A stretch of DNA of 64,000 nt from JAIBJN01 sp963775625 (GCA_963775625.1 CAVZJM010000004.1:248001-312000); one strand, 5' to 3'. Positions 24,004 to 32,694 are shown, counted from the stretch's first letter. Made by a program: numbers and translations. Notes: a model not told the origin generated them from the letters alone.

Positions 24004-25395
24004 GTGGCAGGGATCGACCGCTTCGCAGGATCGGGTGCCTCGCTCGAGCAGCTCGGGGAGCTCGAGGAGATACGGGTGGGTGTGGCGCCGCCCGAGTTCG
24101 AGTTGCCCGTAGGGGTCATCCTTGCCGCCGGAACAGGCTCGCGCCTTGGCGTCGGCTCGAAGGCGCTCGCGCCCCTGGCTGGGATCACGCTCCTCGAGCG
24201 GGCCGTTAGCACCTTGCGGGCGGTCGGGATCGAAGAAATCCTCGTCGTCGTTGGCTACGAGAAGGAGCGCGTCCGCGAGTTCGTGCGCGAGCGCGGCCTC
24301 GACGTTCGGCTGGTCGAGAACGGCGACTTTGGCCTCGGAAACGGCTCCTCCGCCTTCGTCGGCGCGCGCGCGGCCGGACGCCGTCTTCTCCTCGCCATGG
24401 TCGACCACGTCGTCGACCCTGAGGCGCTGCGGCGCCTGCTCGGGAGCGAGGCGGCCTTCGCCCTTGCCGTCGACTCGCGGCCCCGCGCCTGCGACCTCGA
24501 CGAGGCCACCAAGGTGCGGCTGCAGGGACTGCGCGTCGTGGCCGTCAGGCGGGAGCTGGACGTGTGGGAGGCGGTCGATGCTGGGCTCGCCCTCTGCGAC
24601 GCCGAGGTCGCCGACGTCGCGGAGCGCTGCCTCGCCGCGGGGGAGCAGAGTTGGAGCGCCGTCAAGCGCCGCTGGCTGGGAGAAGGGGGCGAGATCGAGG
24701 CCGTCGACCTCGAGGGTCTCTTCTGGATCGACGTCGACACCCCGGCGGACCGGCGACGCGCCGAGCGCACGCTCGTCTCCCTGGCCGCCCGCAAACCGCT
24801 GGACGGGCCTGTCTCCCGCCTCGTTAACCGTCGCCTCTCCGGGCCGATCTCGCTCGTGCTCCTGCGGGCGGGGGTCTCGCCGGGCGCGGCGACCGTCGCC
24901 ACGTTTCTCTTCGCGCTCGTCGCCGCAGCAGTGCTCGCGCTCGGGGTCGCGTGGCCGGCGGCACTCGTTCTCGGCGGAATCCTCGTCCAGGCGGCGTCCA
25001 TCCTCGATGGAGTGGACGGGGAGATCGCGCGCGCCTCGCTCCGCAGTTCGCCGTTCGGGGGCTTCCTCGACTCGGTGCTCGACCGGGCGGCCGACGCCGC
25101 CGTGCTCGCCGCGCTGGCGATCGCCGCGGGCCTAGACGCTACGACCTGGGCTCTCCTGGCGGCCGCGCTCTTCGGCTCCCTCATGACGCCGTACGTGAAG
25201 GCGGCCTACGAGGCGGCCTACCGCCGCCCCCTGCCGCGCCCGATCTCACCGATCAACGCGGGGCGCGACGTCCGACTCCTTGTCGTCTCCCTCTCGGCAG
25301 TTGCGCTCCAGCCCGTCTGGGGCCTCGTCGCGCTCGCGGTCTTGGCTAACGCCGAGGCCGTGCAGCGCTTCGTCGGCGCCGCCCGAGCGCGCTAG
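24004..25395 (+). CDS. Bifunctional inositol-1-phosphate cytidylyltransferase / CDP-inositol:inositol-phosphate transferase (IPCT-DIPPS type)
   Basis: A 463-residue fusion. Residues 36-260 form a nucleotidyltransferase with VILAAGTGSRLG and KALAPLAG for CTP binding and a catalytic-site Asp in LLLAMVDHVVDP. Residues 270-460 form a membrane CDP-alcohol phosphatidyltransferase with the complete signature D335GVDG, AR at 342-343, G, D356 and D360, plus several transmembrane helices. This domain order is that of IPCT-DIPPS, which makes di-myo-inositol phosphate, a compatible solute of hyperthermophiles and of Rubrobacter. The GTG start at 24004 is unambiguous. The inositol-phosphate synthase is not in the window. 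Other polar-head-group products cannot be excluded. Confidence 0.82.
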   Translation: MAGIDRFAGSGASLEQLGELEEIRVGVAPPEFELPVGVILAAGTGSRLGVGSKALAPLAGITLLERAVSTLRAVGIEEILVVVGYEKERVREFVRERGLDVRLVENGDFGLGNGSSAFVGARAAGRRLLLAMVDHVVDPEALRRLLGSEAAFALAVDSRPRACDLDEATKVRLQGLRVVAVRRELDVWEAVDAGLALCDAEVADVAERCLAAGEQSWSAVKRRWLGEGGEIEAVDLEGLFWIDVDTPADRRRAERTLVSLAARKPLDGPVSRLVNRRLSGPISLVLLRAGVSPGAATVATFLFALVAAAVLALGVAWPAALVLGGILVQAASILDGVDGEIARASLRSSPFGGFLDSVLDRAADAAVLAALAIAAGLDATTWALLAAALFGSLMTPYVKAAYEAAYRRPLPRPISPINAGRDVRLLVVSLSAVALQPVWGLVALAVLANAEAVQRFVGAARAR

Positions 25396-25592
25396 ACCAA
25401 CACGAGTGCCCATTCCGGCGCGCGGCTGAGAGCGAGTACGCGGCTCTCGAACGATGACATAGGGTCAGCGAGACCCTCCTCGACGATCTTGGCGCAGGAG
25501 TCGCAGCTCAGGTGGGCGGCCCTGGAAGTGGGGCGGCTGAAGATCACTCTCGACATGTCGAGCAGCTGATCGTGACCACCTCTGCGCGACAT
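25392..25592 (-). CDS. Possible small hypothetical protein
   Basis: A 66-residue frame converging on the IPCT-DIPPS gene, with stop codons overlapping by four bases. It contains AAHLSCDSCAKIVEEGLADP, a CxxC pair before a short helix, and no recognisable family. It is supported only by its open frame and natural-looking composition. Confidence 0.3.
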   Translation of the reverse strand: MSRRGGHDQLLDMSRVIFSRPTSRAAHLSCDSCAKIVEEGLADPMSSFESRVLALSRAPEWALVLV

Positions 25593-25758
25593 GGAGCTAG
25601 CAGTCGAGTTCTTAGGCGGGCTCTATGAGCTTGGCCCGGCTCAGGGAGACCTTCTGCGGCGGTAGGGAAGTGGTCTGGCGCTTCAGCATCAGCGTTTTGG
25701 ACGCGATCGGGCATCAAGGAGCCTCCTTGTGTCGGACGAGCGCGTCCAGGCCTCGACC

Positions 25759-26133
25759 TCAAGACTCGGCGCAGCAGCCTTCCGTCGAGCAGATGATCCG
25801 AGCCGGGGGTTCGTCACCCCTGCGGACAACGTTCTCCACGGCTGTCCGTCCCTGCGTTCTTAGCGCCATCCGAGTATCGTCGGCGACCGAGCCGAATTCG
25901 AGAGTGTCCATCGCCGTGCGGGAGACATCAACGATTGTCGAAGCCTGCCGACCGTCTTCTGCTTCAAGTCTCACCGTCCAAGAGGCTGCAACGTCCTTCG
26001 ATCCAGGATCGGCGCGCACAGACTCCCTGACCCTCCACGCCACGGCCGCATCGTATCCTCCCGCGACCCGCCCGCAGGCTTCACGCTCGGATATCGCTTC
26101 TGCTTGGAGTCTTCTCAACAAAAGGCGGCACAC
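25759..26133 (-). CDS. Possible hypothetical protein
   Basis: A 124-residue frame with a central stretch that looks like alternating beta strands (AASWTVRLEAEDGRQASTIV, then MDTLEFGSVADDTRMALR) and a Cys-containing end (IICSTEGCC). The N-terminal 25 residues are less convincing and the start is uncertain. The opposite strand is also open for most of this span. No family recognised. Confidence 0.3.
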   Translation of the reverse strand: MCRLLLRRLQAEAISEREACGRVAGGYDAAVAWRVRESVRADPGSKDVAASWTVRLEAEDGRQASTIVDVSRTAMDTLEFGSVADDTRMALRTQGRTAVENVVRRGDEPPARIICSTEGCCAES

Positions 26134-26454
26134 TGATGGGCGGACGAGCGCGGGCAGCTAGCCCGCCCAGCGGATCAGCTCATCGAGGGCGCTCGCCGTT
26201 GCCGCCGAGCTCGACATTGTCAGCTTCCCCGACGCCCTCGAGATCGTCCTCCTCCTCGAAAGGGCCTGGGCTAGCACGGTGGACAACCCGCAAGGTTCTT
26301 GCTACACCGATCGGCGTGCTGGGTGCTCGCCAGGCGCGCGCCCGTGACTACCCTGCAGCAGCGGTTTCTAGCGGTCTTGGGCGTTAGGCAGAGAAGGCCT
26401 CTGAGACGCCGAAACTCGTATGGCTAAGCGGGTTTCAGCAGGACGGAGCGGGGA
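26134..26454. other. Intergenic region without convincing features
   Basis: About 320 bases between a doubtful minus-strand gene and tRNA-Trp. Short open frames exist but none shows a family motif, ribosome site or codon pattern that supports coding. No repeat or hairpin stands out. Confidence 0.5.
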
Positions 26455-26527
26455 CAGGGCCGCCAGGACTCGAACCTGGAACCCCCGGTTTTGGAGACCG
26501 GTGCTCTGCCAGTTGAGCTACGGCCCT
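26455..26527 (-). tRNA. tRNA-Trp (anticodon CCA)
   Basis: On the minus strand: acceptor AGGGCCG paired with CGGCCCT, D arm with AGCTCAACTGGCAGAGC, anticodon stem CCGGT/ACCGG around loop CTCCAAA (anticodon CCA, Trp), and T arm with GGTTCGAGTCC. CCA is not encoded. Unlike the tRNA-Thr, -Gly and -Cys genes in this window, no partial copies of it are seen nearby. Confidence 0.95.
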
Positions 26528-26550
26528 CGGCGAAGAGGCATTGTACCGGG

Positions 26551-26715
26551 GTGCGCCGCAGGCCCCTCGGAGCGCTCTTTGCCGTCCTGGCCGTCGGGTT
26601 CCTGCTCGTGGGCGCCTTTGCCGCCGATGCCGGCGGCGCTGCCTGGGTGATCGCCGCCGCCGCGGTCTTCATCGGGGTCTGGATGGGCGAGCTCGCCTAC
26701 AAGGCGCTGAAGTAG
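26551..26715 (+). CDS. Small two-helix membrane protein
   Basis: A 54-residue protein from GTG at 26551. Two hydrophobic segments (LGALFAVLAVGFLLVGAFAA and GAAWVIAAAAVFIGVWMGEL) fill most of it, with a basic start (MRRRP) that predicts an N-inside hairpin topology. No family recognised. It lies between tRNA-Trp and the sigma gene and may share the sigma gene's transcription. Confidence 0.55.
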   Translation: MRRRPLGALFAVLAVGFLLVGAFAADAGGAAWVIAAAAVFIGVWMGELAYKALK

Positions 26716-26767
26716 GAAAACCGCCGAGAGTTCGCGAAAGCCGCCCTTCCTTCTATCCTCTGCGACG

Positions 26768-27556
26768 ATGGTCGAGCGGCAAGACGACACCCAGGCTCTG
26801 TGGCGTGAGTACAAGCGCACGGGCGAGCAGGCTGCGCGCGACCGGCTGATCCTCACGTACGCCCCGCTCGTGAAGTACGTCGCCGGCCGGCTCGGAAGCG
26901 GCCTGCCGGCCCACGTGGACGAGGGCGACCTCGTCTCCTACGGGCTCCTCGGCCTGATCGGGGCTATCGAGCGGTTCGACCCCGACCGGGACATCAAGTT
27001 CGAGACGTACGCGATCGCGCGCATCAAGGGCTCGATCATCGACGAGCTTCGCTCGATGGACTGGGTGCCGCGCTCCGTCCGCGCCCGCGCGAGGGACATC
27101 GAGCGGACGATCGCCCAGCTCGAGTCGAAGCTGGCGCGTGCCCCGACAGACGAGGAGATCGCCAACTCGCTCGGCATCACCGAGGAGGAGTTCCAGGAGT
27201 CGCTGCTCGAGATCTCGCGGACCTCGATCGCCGCGCTCGACGAGCTCTGGACGAGCTCTGCCCACGGCGGCGACCCCGTGGCGCTGATCGACACCCTCCC
27301 CGACCCGCAGGCAGCAGAGCCGCAGGACGCCATGGCGCATACGGAGCTCCGCGAGGCGCTCGGCGAGGCGATCGCCCGGCTGCCGGAGCGCGAGAAGCTC
27401 GTGGTCACGCTCTACTACTACGAGGAGCTGACGCTCCGCGAGATCGGCGAGGTGCTCGGCGTCACCGAGTCGCGCGTCTCGCAGCTCCACACGAAGGCGA
27501 TCCTCCGCCTGAAGGCCCGCCTCTCGGCGGGGGTCGTGCGCGCCTCCCGCGACTAG
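26768..27556 (+). CDS. RNA polymerase sigma factor, WhiG/FliA (sigma-28) class
   Basis: A 262-residue group 3 sigma factor. Region 2 holds LILTYAPLVKYVAGRLGSGLP, DLVSYGLLGLIGAIERFDP and FETYAIARIKGSIIDELR. Region 3 has ARDIERTIAQLESKLARAPT. Region 4 ends with LTLREIGEVLGVTESRVSQLH. The order and the GSIIDELRSMDWVPRSVR segment are diagnostic for the FliA/WhiG group, which controls motility or development. No flagellar or sporulation genes lie in the window. A TATCCT box eight bases before the ATG fits a leaderless transcript. Confidence 0.93.
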   Translation: MVERQDDTQALWREYKRTGEQAARDRLILTYAPLVKYVAGRLGSGLPAHVDEGDLVSYGLLGLIGAIERFDPDRDIKFETYAIARIKGSIIDELRSMDWVPRSVRARARDIERTIAQLESKLARAPTDEEIANSLGITEEEFQESLLEISRTSIAALDELWTSSAHGGDPVALIDTLPDPQAAEPQDAMAHTELREALGEAIARLPEREKLVVTLYYYEELTLREIGEVLGVTESRVSQLHTKAILRLKARLSAGVVRASRD

Positions 27557-28005
27557 GCGCCGGGCCGCCACTCGTAGAGGGCGTCGGGCTCGCGCTCCTC
27601 GTTCCCCGCGCCGTCGGTCAGCTCGAGGAGCCGCAGGCCGCGCCGCTCGTAGAAGCGGCGGGCGCCGGTGTTCCGCTGGAAGACCCAGAGCCGGAAGCCG
27701 GCGGGGCGCATCTCCTTCACGCGTGCGAGCAGCGCGTCGCCGACTCCACGGCGTTGGAGGTCGGGATGGACGTAGAGGTGACCGAGCAGGTCCGCGTCGA
27801 GGGCGGCGAAGCCGGCCATGCGACCGCCGATCTCGGCGACGATGACATCGCTTTCCCGAAGCACGACGTCAGCGATCCAGTGCCGGGTCTCGTCGTCCGT
27901 GTGGAGCTCCGGGAGATACGGCATCGCTTCCGCACTCGCGGCGAGGAAGATCTCGGCGACCTCCGAGGCGTCGGACGGCCTCGCCCGGCGGAGCACGACC
28001 TCCAT
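27553..28005 (-). CDS. GNAT-family N-acetyltransferase
   Basis: A 150-residue protein starting MEVVLRRARPSDASEVAEIF. The acetyl-CoA-binding loop is in LYVHPDLQRRGVGDALLARV (Q-RRGVG), and the terminal part has FRLWVFQRNTGARRFYERRG. The ATG at 28005 has GGGAGA nine bases upstream, better placed than for the alternative ATG at 28014. It converges with the sigma gene by a four-base overlap of stops. The substrate is unknown. Confidence 0.88.
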   Translation of the reverse strand: MEVVLRRARPSDASEVAEIFLAASAEAMPYLPELHTDDETRHWIADVVLRESDVIVAEIGGRMAGFAALDADLLGHLYVHPDLQRRGVGDALLARVKEMRPAGFRLWVFQRNTGARRFYERRGLRLLELTDGAGNEEREPDALYEWRPGA

Positions 28006-28055
28006 GGCCGTCATTCTCCCTGCTTGCAGGGCCAAGTCGGTAAACTCGCCAGCCC

Positions 28056-30101
28056 GTGCCGCAGTTCGAGCCGAGCAAGATCCGGAACGTCGCCGCGGTC
28101 GGCCATCGAGGGACAGGGAAGACCTCGCTGGTCGAGGCGCTGCTCTTCCAGGCCGGCGCGACCAACCGCCTGGGCTCCGTCGAGGGCTCCTCGACCGTCT
28201 CCGACTGGGACGAGGACGAGCAGCGTCGGCAGATGTCGCTGGCCGCCTCGGTCTGCCACCTGGAATGGCAGGGTCGCAAGATCAACCTCGTGGACACGCC
28301 CGGCGACCCCGGCTTCCAGGCGGACACCCTGGCGTCCCTCCGCGTTGTCGAGGGCGGGCTCTTCACCGTCAACGGGGTCAACGGGGTCGAGGTGCAGACG
28401 ACACGTCTCTGGGAGCGCGCCGAGGCTCTCGGCCTCTGCCGTGTCCTCTTCGTGACCATGCTCGACCGGGAGCGCGCGGACTTCTTCGCCGCGCTGGAGC
28501 AGCTCCGCAGCCAGCTCTCCGACCGCTGCGTTGCCGTGCAGATTCCGATCGGGCACGAGCACGAGCTCGCCGGGATCGTCGATCTCTTCCACATGCGCGC
28601 CTACATGGATCCGAACGGCGAGCGCGAGTCGAGCCCGGTCGACATCCCCGCCGAGGTCGCGGCGCAGGCGGCGGAGTACCGGGAGCAGCTCGTCGACTCG
28701 GTCGTCGAGACCGACGAGGCGCTGATGGAGCGCTACCTCGAAGAGGGGGAGGTCTCGGGCGACGAGCTCGCAGCGGCGCTCAAGAACGCGGTGGTGGCCG
28801 GAGACCTCTTCCCGGTCGCGTGTGGCGTCCCCACCAGGAACCTCGGCACGACCGGCCTGCTCGACCTGCTCGTCGAGGGAATCCCGTCGCCGGCGAAGAA
28901 GCCGCTCGAGGCGGGAGTCGACGGGGGCGGGCCGGCCGCGTTCATCTTCAAGACCGTCGCCGACCCGTTCGCCGGGCGCATCAATGTCTTCCGCGTGCTT
29001 TCGGGCACGCTCTCGTCCGACTCGAACCTCGTCAACTCGCGCACGCACGGCAAGGAGCGCGTCGGCCAGCTCCTGTTGCTCCAGGGGAAGGATCATGAGC
29101 CGTCGCCCGAGTTCGGGGAGGGCGACATCGGCGCCGTCGCCAAGCTGAAGGAGACGGGAACGGGCGACGTGCTGCTCACCGAGGACAAGCCGATCGACCT
29201 CCTGCCGCTCGACTTCCCGCAGCCGGTGATGAGCTTCGCCATCACGCCCAAGGCGAAGGGCGACGAGGAGAAGATGGCATCCGCGCTCCGGCGCCTCCAC
29301 GAGGAGGACCCGACGCTCACGCTCCGGCGCGACGAGCAGACCGGCGAGCAGCTCCTCGGCGGCCTCTCGCAGGTGCACGTCGAGGTGGCCGTCGATCGCC
29401 TCCGCCGCCGCTTCGGCGTCGAGGTCGACCTGCACCAGCCGCGCGTCCCGTACCTGGAGACGATCCGCAAGGAGTCGCGCGCCCAGGGCCGCTACAAGAA
29501 GCAGACGGGCGGCCGAGGCCAGTTCGGCGACTGCCACATCGTGCTCGAGCCGCTTCCGGGGCACCAGGGCTACGAGTTCGTCGACAAGATCGTCGGCGGC
29601 GTCATCCCGCAGAGCTTCAGGCCCGCGGTCAACAAGGGCATCCAGGAGGCGATGGTGCACGGCGAGCTCGCCGGCGCGCCGGTCACCGGTTTCCGCGTCC
29701 TGCTCGTCGACGGCTCCTACCACTCGGTCGACTCGTCGGAGATGGCGTTCAAGATCGCCGGGTCGATGGCGTTCAAGACCGCATACGAGAAGGCGAATCC
29801 CGTCCTCCTCGAGCCGATCATGTCGCTCGAGGCGACGGTGCCGGACGAGAGCGTCGGCGCCGTCAACGGCGATCTCAACTCACGGCGCGGCCGGCTGCTC
29901 GGGATGGAGCCCACGGGCGCCGGGCTGACGACGATCAAGGCCGAGGTGCCGATGGCGGACGTCCTCACCTACTCGCAGTCGCTCACGTCGTTGACAGGCG
30001 GCCGCGGCGACTACACGCTCGCGTTCCTCCGCTACGAAGAGGTGCCGACGCACATCGCCCAGAAGATCATGGAGGACACCAAGAAGGAGCGTGACGAGTG
30101 A
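28056..30101 (+). CDS. Elongation factor G-like GTPase (EF-G2 type)
   Basis: A 681-residue translational GTPase. G1 is GHRGTGKTS. G3 is DTPGDPGF instead of DTPGHVDF. G4 is TMLD instead of NKMD, a change seen in the second-type EF-G of many actinobacteria. Domains II to V follow, with the domain IV loop region GGRGQFGDCHIVLEPLP and domain V SLTSLTGGRGDYTLAF. These paralogues may act in recycling or stress, not normal elongation; the role here is not shown. A canonical EF-G is expected elsewhere in the genome. The GTG start at 28056 follows TAAACT by nine bases. Its stop overlaps the next gene (GTGA). Confidence 0.88.
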   Translation: MPQFEPSKIRNVAAVGHRGTGKTSLVEALLFQAGATNRLGSVEGSSTVSDWDEDEQRRQMSLAASVCHLEWQGRKINLVDTPGDPGFQADTLASLRVVEGGLFTVNGVNGVEVQTTRLWERAEALGLCRVLFVTMLDRERADFFAALEQLRSQLSDRCVAVQIPIGHEHELAGIVDLFHMRAYMDPNGERESSPVDIPAEVAAQAAEYREQLVDSVVETDEALMERYLEEGEVSGDELAAALKNAVVAGDLFPVACGVPTRNLGTTGLLDLLVEGIPSPAKKPLEAGVDGGGPAAFIFKTVADPFAGRINVFRVLSGTLSSDSNLVNSRTHGKERVGQLLLLQGKDHEPSPEFGEGDIGAVAKLKETGTGDVLLTEDKPIDLLPLDFPQPVMSFAITPKAKGDEEKMASALRRLHEEDPTLTLRRDEQTGEQLLGGLSQVHVEVAVDRLRRRFGVEVDLHQPRVPYLETIRKESRAQGRYKKQTGGRGQFGDCHIVLEPLPGHQGYEFVDKIVGGVIPQSFRPAVNKGIQEAMVHGELAGAPVTGFRVLLVDGSYHSVDSSEMAFKIAGSMAFKTAYEKANPVLLEPIMSLEATVPDESVGAVNGDLNSRRGRLLGMEPTGAGLTTIKAEVPMADVLTYSQSLTSLTGGRGDYTLAFLRYEEVPTHIAQKIMEDTKKERDE

Positions 30102-30712
30102 CCGTCGTCCGCAAACAGGATGTCCAGCGATCGTGCGCAATCTGCCATCGCACGCTCCTCATGGGCGAGCGTGCCGTCCGCTTCACGCCCGGCGGCGACG
30201 ACTGGGTCGACGTTTGCGCGCTCTGCACGACGACCGCCGACGACCACGGCTGGCTCAAGGAGGGGAGCCCGACGACCCCGATCATGCAGGAGCCGCGCCG
30301 CCGCCGTCGCTTCGGCGGGCTCGCAGCGCTGCTCGAGACGCGGCGTGCCGACCCGGAGCCGCACATCTCCGAGCCGATGTACCGCCGGCTCTCTCCGGAG
30401 GAGCAGGCGGTCGTCGAGGCCGCCGACCTCTTCAACGACAGCGCGTATCGCCGCACGATCGCCGGCATCGCCAAGAGCCTCGGCGACGCCCGCGTCAGCC
30501 TGCTGCCGCTCTCGGGCGTGAACCCGGAGGTCGTGATCACGGTCGCCTGGGACATCTCCTGGTACCAGTACCGCGTCTCCCCCGAGTCCCCGCAGCACGT
30601 GCGGCTCGCGGAGCGGGGCTACGAGCTCGACGATCTCGATCCCCGCTTTGCTGCGTGGAACGGCCACCTCAGCGGCGACGGCCGCGTCACGCCGGACATT
30701 CCGCGGTTGTAG
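30098..30712 (+). CDS. Hypothetical protein with N-terminal zinc knuckles, coupled to EF-G2
   Basis: A 204-residue protein from the GTG that overlaps the EF-G2 stop. The N-terminus has CAICHRTLLMGERAVRF then VCALC, two CxxC pairs about 28 residues apart, resembling a zinc ribbon. A basic linker (EPRRRRRFGG) follows, then a helical segment SPEEQAVVEAADLFNDSAYR and a C-terminal ISWYQYRVSPES sheet. No known family. Tight coupling to EF-G2 suggests a role with the ribosome or in the same stress response; this is an inference. Confidence 0.7.
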   Translation: MTVVRKQDVQRSCAICHRTLLMGERAVRFTPGGDDWVDVCALCTTTADDHGWLKEGSPTTPIMQEPRRRRRFGGLAALLETRRADPEPHISEPMYRRLSPEEQAVVEAADLFNDSAYRRTIAGIAKSLGDARVSLLPLSGVNPEVVITVAWDISWYQYRVSPESPQHVRLAERGYELDDLDPRFAAWNGHLSGDGRVTPDIPRL

Positions 30713-30746
30713 GCCTGCGCCCGGGCTGCCGATAAGAGAGGCAACG

Positions 30747-30977
30747 ATGATCTACTGCGTGATCCCGCCGGAGCTCGAGACGGAGCTGTACGCGAAGCTC
30801 GTCGAGCACTACAAGGACAACCCGAACGTCGAGGTGATCGTGGATCGCCGCTCGGGGCCCGACCGGCGCCGCAACGGCGAGGGGCCGCCGGCGGGGGAAA
30901 TGCGGACGATCCGCGACCGCCGCCGCGCCCGGCCTGGCACTTTTCCGTCGACGGATCTCCCAGACGAGGCAGCCTAG
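30747..30977 (+). CDS. Small hypothetical protein with DRRxGxDRR motif
   Basis: A 76-residue protein from ATG 30747. It opens MIYCVIPPELETELYAKLVE, has the strand NVEVIVDRRSGPDRRR and a second TIRDRRRARP. Short proteins with a VDRRxGxDRR core are frequent in this group of actinobacteria and have no known function; the Arg-rich motif could bind nucleic acid or a cyclic nucleotide. It lies 34 bases after the zinc-knuckle gene and is probably in the same transcript. Confidence 0.6.
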   Translation: MIYCVIPPELETELYAKLVEHYKDNPNVEVIVDRRSGPDRRRNGEGPPAGEMRTIRDRRRARPGTFPSTDLPDEAA

Positions 30978-32152
30978 CCGCCCGCGGCCCGGAGCCGCAG
31001 CATGGCGAGGACACCCAGTGCCGGGCCCGGTGCGAGGAAGGCGAAGGCCCAGCGCCACCCGACCGCGTCCGCGAAGAACGGCATCAGCCAGATCGTCGCC
31101 ACGGTGAGCGTGAAGCCGACCGCGAGCTGCATCGTCAGCGCGGTGCCGACGTAGGCCTGGTCGGCATGCTCGGTGACGAGGGTTGAAAACTGTGCGGAGT
31201 CGGCGACGACCGTGAAGCCCCAGACGAGCCCGATCGCAAGCACGACCCAGGCGGGAGCGTCGAGGAAGAGGCCGATCAGAAGCGCACACGCCCCCGACAC
31301 CGCCATCGCGAGCGCGGTCGTCTCCGGCCGGCCGATCCGGTCACCGAGGACGCCGCCGGCCCAGCAGCCGACGGCTCCCGCGGCGATGACCGCGAACGTG
31401 GCGTAGGCGGCGGCTGCGCCGGACTCCACGGAGCTCGAGTAGAAGACGACGAACCAGGCCCACATCGCATAGAGCTCCCACATGTGGCCGAAGTAGCCGA
31501 GGCTCGCCAGGCGGACGCCGCGGTTGGCGAAGACCCGCCGTGCCTGGTGCGGATCGAAGGTCGCGGGCGGAAACGGATAGGGCCCGTCTCGCACGGCGAG
31601 CGCGAGGACGCCGCCGGCCAGAGTCAGCGCCGAGGTCGCGTAGATGACCGTGCGCCAGTCGAGGCCGCCGAGCGCGTTGACCAGATGGGGCGCGGCCGAG
31701 CCGAGTGTCAGCGCCCCGACGAGGATGCCGAGCGCCGTCCCGCGCCCCTTGCGGAACCAGGTCGCCATCAGCTTGAGCGCCGGCGGGTAGACGCCGGCGA
31801 GGAAGAAGCCGGTCAGGAAGCGGAGCGGAATGGCCGGTCCCGCGCTCGAGACGGCGGCGAGGAGCGCGTTGGCGGCGGCGGCGCCGGCCGCGCCGGTGAG
31901 GATGACGACCCGCGGCGCGACCACGTCGGCGACGTTCAGCACGCTGGAGACGAGGGCGCCGGCGACGAAGCCGAGCTGGACGGCGATGGTCAGCCAGGCC
32001 GCCGCCGTGTCCCCGAGCGCCCACTCGTCGCGCAGCTGCGGCACCACCGCGCTCGCCGAGAACCACGTCGTCATCGCGAGCACGAGCGACGCGGCGAGGA
32101 GCGTGAGAGCGCGGGTGCGGCCCGGCGCCAGGACTAGATCGGCTCGGTCCAT
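30974..32152 (-). CDS. Major facilitator superfamily transporter
   Basis: A 392-residue protein with twelve predicted transmembrane helices in two sets of six. The loop after helix 2 has LNVADVVAPRVVIL, and helix 5 and after read FLAGVYPPALKLMATWFRKGRGTALG, as in drug or metabolite MFS exporters. The second half starts near NRGVRLASLGYFGHMWELY. The substrate is not indicated. It starts at ATG 32152 inside the end of the MaoC gene (19-base overlap), so the two are co-transcribed. Confidence 0.9.
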   Translation of the reverse strand: MDRADLVLAPGRTRALTLLAASLVLAMTTWFSASAVVPQLRDEWALGDTAAAWLTIAVQLGFVAGALVSSVLNVADVVAPRVVILTGAAGAAAANALLAAVSSAGPAIPLRFLTGFFLAGVYPPALKLMATWFRKGRGTALGILVGALTLGSAAPHLVNALGGLDWRTVIYATSALTLAGGVLALAVRDGPYPFPPATFDPHQARRVFANRGVRLASLGYFGHMWELYAMWAWFVVFYSSSVESGAAAAYATFAVIAAGAVGCWAGGVLGDRIGRPETTALAMAVSGACALLIGLFLDAPAWVVLAIGLVWGFTVVADSAQFSTLVTEHADQAYVGTALTMQLAVGFTLTVATIWLMPFFADAVGWRWAFAFLAPGPALGVLAMLRLRAAGG

Positions 32153-32532
32153 ACGAGCGCGGTGCCGTCGAGGACGACCGTTCCCTCCTGGTTTTCGATC
32201 GTCGTGCGGAGCTTCGTGATCGGCTTGTCCTCCCGCGCCTCAAGCACCTCGACCTCTGCGGTGATCTCGTCGCCGGGCCTGACCGGCGCCTTGAAGCTCC
32301 AGTCCACGTGCAGGAAGACGCTGCCCGGACCGGGGATGTCCTCGGCCACGACGGCGTTCAGCAGCCCGGTGGTGACGCCGCCTTGGACGATGATCCCGCC
32401 GAAGCGCGAGCGCGCCGCGGCCTCCTCGTCGTAGTGGAGCGGGTTCCGATCGCCGGTCAGCTCGGTGAAGAGCCCGATGTCCTCGGGACGTACCCGGCGT
32501 GTGCGGCTGGCCTTGTCGCCGACGGTGGGCAC
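32134..32532 (-). CDS. MaoC-family dehydratase (R-hydratase-like)
   Basis: A 132-residue hot-dog-fold protein. The hydratase motif is in FTELTGDRNPLHYDEEAAARSRFGG, with catalytic Asp and His in D-x-NPLH and the GGIIVQGG turn. It would hydrate an enoyl-CoA or similar thioester. The GTG start has a TAGGCT box seven bases upstream on the minus strand (32540-32545), which fits a leaderless promoter. The next gene is an MFS transporter with a 19-base overlap. Confidence 0.88.
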   Translation of the reverse strand: MPTVGDKASRTRRVRPEDIGLFTELTGDRNPLHYDEEAAARSRFGGIIVQGGVTTGLLNAVVAEDIPGPGSVFLHVDWSFKAPVRPGDEITAEVEVLEAREDKPITKLRTTIENQEGTVVLDGTALVWTEPI

Positions 32533-32566
32533 TAGCGCAAGCCTAGGAGAGTTTGGCGAAACGCAG

Positions 32567-32694
32567 CTGTGCCTTCGGGCCGCGCTGCTCGCCCCGAGAG
32601 CGGTGTCCTCAGTCGCGCCCGTAGCTTCCTGCTACGAGCGCTCCCTGCGTCCTTGTCTCGGAACGAGCATCGCACTCCGACGACGAGCGGCGTC
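32567..32694 (+). repeat. Dispersed structured repeat, copy 1
   Basis: About 127 bases nearly identical to 38234-38359 in the same orientation, with a perfectly conserved 62-base core (32605-32666). The core includes the hairpin GTAGC-TTCCT-GCTAC (32621-32635). Upstream, CGCT-G-CTCG-CCC-CGAG-AGCG can form another stem. It lies between the MaoC promoter and the ALDH gene and does not encode a conserved peptide. It could be a small RNA, a regulatory RNA element or a repetitive extragenic element. It matches no family I can name. Confidence 0.8.

Noticed and set aside
17792..25538. A 17-base identity (CTGGAAGTGGGGCGGCT) at 17792 and 25522
   Set aside because: The flanks do not match; in GC-rich sequence of this length it may be coincidence, with no supporting structure.
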